Positions 43,964-49,920 of a stretch of 64,000 nucleotides of DNA are shown here, one piece after another; position 1 is the stretch's first letter, and each line of letters starts with the position of its first letter. The DNA is from Streptosporangium amethystogenes (GTDB lineage: Bacteria; Actinomycetota; Actinomycetes; Streptosporangiales; Streptosporangiaceae), in contig NZ_JOEQ01000004.1 of assembly GCF_000721075.1 (NCBI RefSeq), positions 62,001 to 126,000 on the forward strand. The letters run 5' to 3'. The translations under genes and the position numbers were made by a program. The notes below the pieces were generated by a model. That model was not told the origin of the DNA. It saw nothing but the letters and a program-made list of their open reading frames with translations, and did not search any database.

Positions 43964-44374
43964 TCAGATCTGGTCGAGACCGCTCAGGACGCGTTCGAGC
44001 AGGTCGGGACCGGGACCCGCCGCGTCGACCTTGGGGTGGTGGATCCGCACCAGGCCCTCGGACTCCATGTCGGAGACCAGGACGCGGGTCACGCCGAGGG
44101 GGACGCCGAGGAGGGCGGAGATCTCCGCGACCGAGCGGATCCGGCGGCACAGATCGCTGATGAGACGGTACTCCCGGATGTAGGACAGGCCGAGCTGGAC
44201 CGGGGTCGAGGTCGAGACCATCGCCTCCATGGCGAGCTTGGCGCTCGGCACGATCCGCCCTCCGGTCACGGCGTACATCCGGACCAGCGAGCTCTCCTCC
44301 TCGACCGGTTCGCCGTACTCCGGCTCGTACCCGAAGCGCCCGCCCCGCCCACCGCCAAAGTCGTCGGTCCGCAC
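43964..44374 (-). CDS. CvnC3: DUF742 protein of conservon 3
   Basis: The 136-residue protein contains SLVRMYAVTGGRIVPSAKLAMEAMV, IRSVAEISALLGVPLGVTRVLVSDM and the ending LLERVLSGLDQI, which departs from the LRRL ending of the other three. It begins two bases after the cvnA3 stop. No Roadblock (cvnB) or GTPase (cvnD) gene follows; the convergent SIS gene ends 22 bp away. This conservon is therefore reduced to kinase plus DUF742. Confidence 0.92.
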   Translation of the reverse strand: MRTDDFGGGRGGRFGYEPEYGEPVEEESSLVRMYAVTGGRIVPSAKLAMEAMVSTSTPVQLGLSYIREYRLISDLCRRIRSVAEISALLGVPLGVTRVLVSDMESEGLVRIHHPKVDAAGPGPDLLERVLSGLDQI

Positions 44375-44376
44375 GG

Positions 44377-47055
44377 CTACCGGTCCCGGTTCGGGAGCTC
44401 GTTGCGCGCCCTGCGCACGCCCTGCTGGAAGCTCGACATCCGGTCACGGAGTCGCTCGGCCGAGACCGGGACCGCGCCCGGTCCCGGTCCCGAGTTCGGC
44501 CGAGACCGCGCGAGCGGCGCCACCGAGCCGGGCACCAGGTTCGCCCTGGGGGTGCGTTTGGGCAGGTCGGCGTCGGTCGTACCGCCGTGTGCGGGTGCGC
44601 TCGCCGCCTGGGCGGCCTGCCAGCCCCCGTCCCCGGGCGAGGACCACGGCTCGGGCTCGGTCCGAGGGCTCTCTGGAACGGGGTCGCCCGTGGCCGCGTC
44701 GGGATCTTTGGAGGCGGTGATCCTGAACCAGGCGGACTCGACCGAGGCGAAGATCGGCAGGAAGTCGTCCCGCCTCGCCGACGGCCCTGTCTCGTCCGCC
44801 CGGGCCGGACGGGGAAGGGGACCCAGCGGGTCGGGGCGCGGCTCCGGGAACTCCCCCTGCGGGCGGGGCCGCTCCGGGGGCGGGCTCCACACGCTCGGCG
44901 TGCTCATGTCCGGCCGCCCGTCCCACGCGGGTGCGGGCCACGTCTGCGCGGGGGGCGCCGCGAGCAGGGGAACCCTCGGGGGCAGGCCCTCGGCGCCGGA
45001 CGGCCCCGCGCCGGGAGCCTGCGGGAACGACGGACCGGCGAAGGGTGCGACGCCCTTGGGGAAGACGGCGGGGAGCCGCGGGTAACCGACCTGCTGGGGC
45101 GCGGAGGGCGGCGTGACGAGAAGTGTCTCCGGGAGGAGGACCATCGCGGTCAGCCCCGATCCCTGGGGGCGGAGCTGGACGCGGACGTCGTGCTTGAGCG
45201 CGAGGCGGCCGACCACGAACAGACCCATGTGGCGGGCGACCGAGGCGTCGGCGGCCTGCGGGTTGGCCAGCCGCCAGTTGGCCTGGGAGAGCTCGTCGAG
45301 CGTCATGCCGATGCCCTGGTCGGTCACCGAGACCATCACGCCTCCTCCCTCGATCCGGCTGCTGGACACCGTGACCCTGGTGTTCGTCTGCGAGAACGAG
45401 ACGGCGTTCTCCACCAACTCGGCCAGCAGGTGGACCACGTCGCTCACCGCGGGGCCCGCGACGGCGACCTCCGACTGGACCCGGTTCGTCACCCGCTCGT
45501 AGTTCTCCACCTCCGACAGCGACGCCCTGACCACGTCCATCAACTCGACAGGCTGCCTCCAGCGCCGCGCCACCTCCTGCCCGGCGAGGACGAGCAGGTT
45601 CTCGCTGTTGCGGCGCATGCGGGTGGCGAGGTGGTCGAGCTTGAACAGGTCCGCCAGCCGCTGGTCGTCGCGCTCCCCGCGCTCCAGCCGCTCGACCAGG
45701 CTGAGCTGGCGTTCCACCAGGCTCTGGCTCCGCCGGGAGAGGTTGACGAACATCGCGTTCACCGTGTTACGCAGCTTGGCCTCGTCGCCCGCCAGCCGCA
45801 CCGCCTCCCTGAGCACCTCGTCGAACGCCCTGGCGACCTCACCGATCTCGTCCCGGGAGAGCACCCCGATCGGCGGCACGTCCACGACGACCTCCCCCTC
45901 ACGTGACTCGCGGACCCGCTGGACGTACGCGGGCAGCCGCTCCCCGGCGACCTCCAGCGCCTCCCCGCGCAGCCGCCGCAGCGGGCTGACCAGCGAGCGC
46001 GCCACCCAGATGGTGATCACCAGTACGAGCGCCAGCAGGGCGACGACGGCCATGGCGACCATCAGGGCGTGGCTCTGCTCGGCGTCACCGAGCTGCTGGC
46101 TGCGTGCGACGATGTCCCGGGCGTGCCGTTCCTCGACCCCGCGCATGTGGTCGACGACGACGGTGGCCGCGTCGTACCACTCCTTGGCGTCGTCCTTCTC
46201 TGCCAGGTCCAGCCCTTTCAGCGAGATGCCGGAGGCCGCGCGGAGCAGGACCAGCTCGCGGAGGAACTCCGCGCGCTCTGCGGTACGGCCGTTGACCGCC
46301 TCGTCGAAGAGGCGGCGGTCCCGGCTTCCGGCCTCGGCTGCGAAGGTCTTCCTCTCGTTGCGCTCGGTGGAGAGCGCGCCGAGGAACTGCTCCATCTGCT
46401 CCTGCTCGAACCGCCCCGCCACCAGCACCACGGTCAGCAGCGCCCGCTGGAACGAGACCGCCTCCTTGGCGCGGGCGAGCGCGTCCAGGGTCAGGGCCTG
46501 GCCGAACAGGACGTCGTCGGCCGTACCCTTGCCGATCTCGTCGTGGAGGGAGATCAGATCGGCGATGACCAGGCTGTAGGCGGTGATGACCGCGTCGGAC
46601 AGCAGCGTCGACCCCAGGGCCTGGATGCGCAGCGGGGGGAGGTCGTCCAGGTGGGTGATCGCGGTCTCGACCTCGTCCCGGGTACGCCCCTTCACCTCCC
46701 CGCCGAGCAGGGCACCGCTCTCGCGAACGCGTGTCACGGCACCGTCGACCAGGTCCATCTGGGCCCGCACGTTCTCCACCCCGCTCGCGGGGCGGCCGAG
46801 GGCGATGAACCAGGCGGTGTGGTCACGTTCCTCGGCCAGTTCGTGGGTGAGCGCGCCGACGTGACCGGAGAGCCGGGCGAGGTCGTTGATCCGCCGGTAG
46901 TCGTCCGAGGCGCTCATCGAGGCGAACACCTGAACCCCGCCGAGCAGCACCGCGGCGATCGTGGGCACCAGGATGAGCGCGACAAGGCGTCGGCGCACCC
47001 GCCAGTTCCGCGGGCGTAGGCCGCTGCCCGCGTCTTGGATCCTCTGTGTGCTCAC
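44377..47055 (-). CDS. CvnA3: NIT-HAMP sensor kinase-like protein of conservon 3
   Basis: The 892-residue protein has a membrane helix at about 20-45, a NIT-like helical sensor domain, a second helix near 327-350, HAMP and the segment LDHLATRMRRNSENL. A HATPase domain with HLLAELVENAVSFSQ and DQGIGM follows. Its tail is the shortest of the four (about 240 residues, Pro-rich) but keeps FLPIFASVESAWF, LPKRTPRANLVPG and RDRMSSFQQGVRRAR. It starts with GTG at 47055, overlapping the stop of a 23-codon MCSNC leader ORF as GTGA. It is divergent from a ProX-like gene. Confidence 0.92.
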   Translation of the reverse strand: MSTQRIQDAGSGLRPRNWRVRRRLVALILVPTIAAVLLGGVQVFASMSASDDYRRINDLARLSGHVGALTHELAEERDHTAWFIALGRPASGVENVRAQMDLVDGAVTRVRESGALLGGEVKGRTRDEVETAITHLDDLPPLRIQALGSTLLSDAVITAYSLVIADLISLHDEIGKGTADDVLFGQALTLDALARAKEAVSFQRALLTVVLVAGRFEQEQMEQFLGALSTERNERKTFAAEAGSRDRRLFDEAVNGRTAERAEFLRELVLLRAASGISLKGLDLAEKDDAKEWYDAATVVVDHMRGVEERHARDIVARSQQLGDAEQSHALMVAMAVVALLALVLVITIWVARSLVSPLRRLRGEALEVAGERLPAYVQRVRESREGEVVVDVPPIGVLSRDEIGEVARAFDEVLREAVRLAGDEAKLRNTVNAMFVNLSRRSQSLVERQLSLVERLERGERDDQRLADLFKLDHLATRMRRNSENLLVLAGQEVARRWRQPVELMDVVRASLSEVENYERVTNRVQSEVAVAGPAVSDVVHLLAELVENAVSFSQTNTRVTVSSSRIEGGGVMVSVTDQGIGMTLDELSQANWRLANPQAADASVARHMGLFVVGRLALKHDVRVQLRPQGSGLTAMVLLPETLLVTPPSAPQQVGYPRLPAVFPKGVAPFAGPSFPQAPGAGPSGAEGLPPRVPLLAAPPAQTWPAPAWDGRPDMSTPSVWSPPPERPRPQGEFPEPRPDPLGPLPRPARADETGPSARRDDFLPIFASVESAWFRITASKDPDAATGDPVPESPRTEPEPWSSPGDGGWQAAQAASAPAHGGTTDADLPKRTPRANLVPGSVAPLARSRPNSGPGPGAVPVSAERLRDRMSSFQQGVRRARNELPNRDR

Positions 47056-47123
47056 CGAACGCTGCCTCTCGGTGGATGAACCCTCGGTCGAATTTCCCGC
47101 GGTTCTCGGCAATTCGAGCACAT
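47052..47123 (-). CDS. Candidate MCSNC leader peptide of cvnA3
   Basis: The 23-codon ORF begins MCSNCREPREIRP and ends at a TGA that overlaps the cvnA3 GTG (GTGA), the pattern of translational coupling. Its first five residues equal those of the cvnA2 leader. CATAGG lies 5 nt upstream of the ATG, with TTGAGC 16 nt before that, which would fit a promoter for a leaderless transcript. Confidence 0.55.
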   Translation of the reverse strand: MCSNCREPREIRPRVHPPRGSVR

Positions 47124-47441
47124 ATCGACCTATGGGGCCAAGCGAACACGGCTCAATAAATGCGTATTCCTAATGAAGTGGTGACGAGAGCCTGGAGCTC
47201 CAGCTGCGACTGGAACATCGGTTTCAGTCGCCCAAATACCTTTATTTACCTATTTACTGGCTCGCATGGCCGTTTGCATCGTTCCATTCGGTGGCTCAGG
47301 GGCGTTGGACGGAAGCGCACCGCCCCCGGAAGATCACATCATTGTGAGTCACGATAATCACCCCATATCGTGACCTCTTACGTCCGCAGTGCACCACGTC
47401 CTCGGTTCACCGGATCCGGGCGACGAGCCCTGGAGGAGAAC
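47124..47441. other. Divergent regulatory region between cvnA3 and the ProX-like gene
   Basis: These 318 bp are locally AT-rich (around 47235-47260 and 47340-47365) and hold no convincing gene. They include a 12-bp palindrome, an adjacent hairpin, and presumably promoters for both divergent genes. Confidence 0.6.
47192..47231. promoter_or_regulatory. 12-bp palindrome followed by an 11-bp stem inverted repeat
   Basis: CTGGAGCTCCAG at 47192-47203 is a perfect palindrome. Two bases on, GCGACTGGAAC (47206-47216) pairs with GTTTCAGTCGC (47221-47231) around ATCG with a single G-T pair. The tandem arrangement in a divergent promoter region suggests a pair of operators or an operator plus an RNA hairpin. 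Confidence 0.45.
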
Positions 47442-48464
47442 GTGGCCACACCCGGCGACGCCGCGAGCCAGGTTCGCGGGCCGCGCCCACCCGCCCGCCT
47501 TCCGGCACTCGGCCGCCTCTCGACGCTCACCCGCGTCGCGGTGCTCGGTGCGGTCACCGCGCTGGTCCTACCGCTCACCTCGTGCACGGGCGAGCAGCCG
47601 TCCGCACCGGTCGCCGACCACAGGCCGGTGCGGATCGCCGTCAACGGCTGGGCGGGCTACGAGGCCGGCGCCGCGGTCCTCGGGCGGCTGCTGACCACGG
47701 AGCTCGGCTACCCGGTGCAGACGGTCAAGCTCAATGAGGCCCAGTCCTGGGAGGGCCTCGAAAAGGGCACGGTGGACGTGATCGTGGAGAACTGGGGACG
47801 GGAGGCGGAGAAGCAGACCTACATCGAGGAGAAAAAGGTCGCGGTCTCCGCGGGAAGAAACGGCAGCAGGGGTGTCATCGGCTGGTACGTCCCGCAGTGG
47901 ATGGTGGAGGAGTATCCAGACATCACCGACTGGCGGCAGCTCAACAAGTACGCCCATCTCTTCAAAACTGACAAATCCGGCAATTTAGGTCAACTTCTTG
48001 ACGGGGACGCCTCATATGTCACCCACGACGAGGCCCTGGTGCGCAATCTCGACCTCGACTACAAGGTCGTCTACGCGGGCAGCGAGAAAGCACTGATCGA
48101 GGCCGCCAGACGGGCGACCCGCGACCGCACCCCGCTGCTGATGTACTTCTACGAGCCGCAGTGGCTCTTCACCCAGGTCAAGCTGGCGAAGGTCAATCTT
48201 CCGCCGTACGCGATCGGCTGCGACGCCGACCCCGCCAAGGTGAGGTGCGACTACCCGCCCTACCTGCTCGACAAGATCGTGAGCAGGCGGTTCGCCGACA
48301 CCGGCGGCAGGGCCTACGAGCTGGTGAGGAACTTCACCTGGACGAACGACCAGCAGAACGCGGTGGCGAACGACATGACGGAGAACGGCCTGGACGCCGA
48401 CCGGGCGGCCCAGAAGTGGATCGACGCGAATAAGATCGTCTGGAAGGAGTGGCTCCCCGGCTGA
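47442..48464 (+). CDS. Glycine betaine/choline-type substrate-binding lipoprotein (ProX/OpuAC-like), orphan
   Basis: The 340-residue protein has a long N-terminal arm, a lipoprotein signal ending PLTSCTGEQ and an OpuAC-type fold: VRIAVNGWAGYEAGAAVLGRLL, LEKGTVDVIVENWG and YEPQWLFTQVKLAKV, the last supplying aromatic residues of the kind that cage quaternary amines. The GTG at 47442 is favoured by GGAGGAGAAC. No permease or ATPase gene lies next to it, so it is an orphan that must use a transporter elsewhere or act as a sensor component. It is divergent from conservon 3. Confidence 0.88.
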   Translation: MATPGDAASQVRGPRPPARLPALGRLSTLTRVAVLGAVTALVLPLTSCTGEQPSAPVADHRPVRIAVNGWAGYEAGAAVLGRLLTTELGYPVQTVKLNEAQSWEGLEKGTVDVIVENWGREAEKQTYIEEKKVAVSAGRNGSRGVIGWYVPQWMVEEYPDITDWRQLNKYAHLFKTDKSGNLGQLLDGDASYVTHDEALVRNLDLDYKVVYAGSEKALIEAARRATRDRTPLLMYFYEPQWLFTQVKLAKVNLPPYAIGCDADPAKVRCDYPPYLLDKIVSRRFADTGGRAYELVRNFTWTNDQQNAVANDMTENGLDADRAAQKWIDANKIVWKEWLPG

Positions 48465-48478
48465 TGGCTCCGGCCCTG

Positions 48479-48516
48479 TCCGGGTGGGGCGGTCACGGAC
48501 CACGGACCCACCCGGA
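48479..48516. terminator. Bidirectional hairpin between proX-like and cvnD4
   Basis: TCCGGGTGGG at 48479-48488 pairs perfectly with CCCACCCGGA at 48507-48516 around an 18-nt loop. It lies in the short gap between two convergent genes. Confidence 0.6.
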
Positions 48517-48527
48517 TGCGACGAGGG

Positions 48528-49115
48528 CTACACGGAGGTGCCGTAGGCCGCGCGGACCCGTAGAACGTGCTCGACCAGAGTGATCAGCGTGCCCTTGACG
48601 GAGTCCCGGGAGCGGGCGTCGGTCCGCACGACCGGGATGTGCGGGGCCAGCGTCAGGGCCTCGCGCACCTCGTCCTCGTTGTGCGGGAACTCCCCGTTCC
48701 AGCCGTTGATGCCGACCAGGAAGGGGAGCTTGGCCTCCTCGAAGTAGTCGATCGCCGGAAAGCCGTCGGCCAGCCGCCGGGTGTCGATCAGGACCACCGC
48801 GCCGATCGCGCCGCGGACCAGGTCGTCCCACATGAACCAGAACCGGTGCTGGCCGGGAGTGCCGAACAGATACAGGATCAGGTCGCGGTCCAGCGAAAGA
48901 CGGCCGAAGTCCATCGCGACCGTGGTGGTGGTCTTGTGCGGAGTCAGCCCCAGGTCGTCGATCCCGGCGCTGGCGTCGGTCATCACCGCCTCCGTGGTCA
49001 GCGGCAGGATTTCCGACACCGCCCCCACGAACGTGGTCTTGCCGACACCGAACCCGCCCGCGACAACGATTTTCGTTGACGTCAGGCCACCCTGGCTAGA
49101 GCCTGCGAAGTCCAC
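48528..49115 (-). CDS. CvnD4: intact conservon small GTPase
   Basis: The 195-residue protein has the full set of GTPase landmarks: P-loop VAGGFGVGKTTFVGAVSE, switch I in LTPHKTTTTVAMDFGRL, switch II in LILYLFGTPGQHRFWFM, and VVLIDTRRLADGF with the later INGWNG segment. It begins with GTG inside the end of cvnC4. It is the only full-length CvnD in the window and the reference used here for the two truncated copies. Confidence 0.94.
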   Translation of the reverse strand: MDFAGSSQGGLTSTKIVVAGGFGVGKTTFVGAVSEILPLTTEAVMTDASAGIDDLGLTPHKTTTTVAMDFGRLSLDRDLILYLFGTPGQHRFWFMWDDLVRGAIGAVVLIDTRRLADGFPAIDYFEEAKLPFLVGINGWNGEFPHNEDEVREALTLAPHIPVVRTDARSRDSVKGTLITLVEHVLRVRAAYGTSV

Positions 49116-49458
49116 TGAGAACCCTTTCGAGCATGTTGAGATTCGGTTGTCCCTCATCAAGACGCGGCTGATGGATGCGGACGAAGCCCTCGTCGACCAT
49201 ATCCGCCACCAGAACGCGGGCCACGCCAAGCGGGACCTTCAGTAGAGCCGAGATCTCAGCCACAGAGCGGTACGAGCGACAGAGCCTGATGATCGCATCC
49301 TGCTCGGGGGTGAGCAGAGCCAGGTCCTCCTCCATGATGAAGGACGAGGAGACCAACGTCTCCAGGGCCAGCTGGAAACGGGGCTCCGACCTGCCACCGG
49401 TGACGGTGTACGGGCGAAACAGCGGCTCGTCGTCCTCGCTCTCGTCAATCCCCCGCAC
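49096..49458 (-). CDS. CvnC4: DUF742 protein of conservon 4
   Basis: The 120-residue DUF742 protein has an acidic start (DESEDDEPLFRPYTVTGGR), the helix-turn segment YRSVAEISALLKVPLGVARVLVADM and the ending LLERVLSGLRRL-like (MLERVLSGLRRL). It overlaps cvnD4 by 20 bases, like the other complete conservons, and follows cvnB4 by 39 bp. Confidence 0.92.
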   Translation of the reverse strand: MRGIDESEDDEPLFRPYTVTGGRSEPRFQLALETLVSSSFIMEEDLALLTPEQDAIIRLCRSYRSVAEISALLKVPLGVARVLVADMVDEGFVRIHQPRLDEGQPNLNMLERVLSGLRRL

Positions 49459-49497
49459 TGACCCCTCCCTTGGACAAACCCAACACGGTCCCGGTCA

Positions 49498-49920
49498 CTA
49501 CCGGCCCCGGAGGGACTGTAGCTCGGCGCGGAGCGCGGGGGTGAGCACCTGACCGGCCCGCTCGACGAGCATCGTCATCTGGTAGGCCACCAGACCCATG
49601 TCGCAGTCGGAAGAGGCCAGCACGGCGAGCGCGGAACCGTCGCTGATCGCCATGACCAGCAACAGGCCACGCTCCATCTCGACCACGGTCTGGGTGACCG
49701 GACCGCCGTCGAACACCCGGGAGGCCCCCACGGTCAGGCTGAGCAGGCCCGCGGCGACCGCGGCGAGCTGGTCGGCCCTGTCGACCGGAAATCCCTCCGA
49801 ACTGGCGATCCTCAGCCCGTCGGCGGAGACGCACACCGCATGCGCGACACCTGGCGTACCGCGGACGAACTCGGTGATCAGCCAGTCGAACCTGCGCGCC
49901 TCATGACTCAGGGTCGTCAC
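49498..49920 (-). CDS. CvnB4: Roadblock/LC7 protein of conservon 4
   Basis: The 140-residue Roadblock/LC7 protein contains WLITEFVRGTPGVAHAVCVS, GLLSLTVGASRVFDGG and CDMGLVAYQMTMLVERAGQ. It starts with GTG overlapping the cvnA4 stop as GTGA, so it is coupled to the kinase. It carries a Cys in strand VCVSADGL where CvnB1 and CvnB2 have Val or Ile. Confidence 0.93.
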   Translation of the reverse strand: MTTLSHEARRFDWLITEFVRGTPGVAHAVCVSADGLRIASSEGFPVDRADQLAAVAAGLLSLTVGASRVFDGGPVTQTVVEMERGLLLVMAISDGSALAVLASSDCDMGLVAYQMTMLVERAGQVLTPALRAELQSLRGR

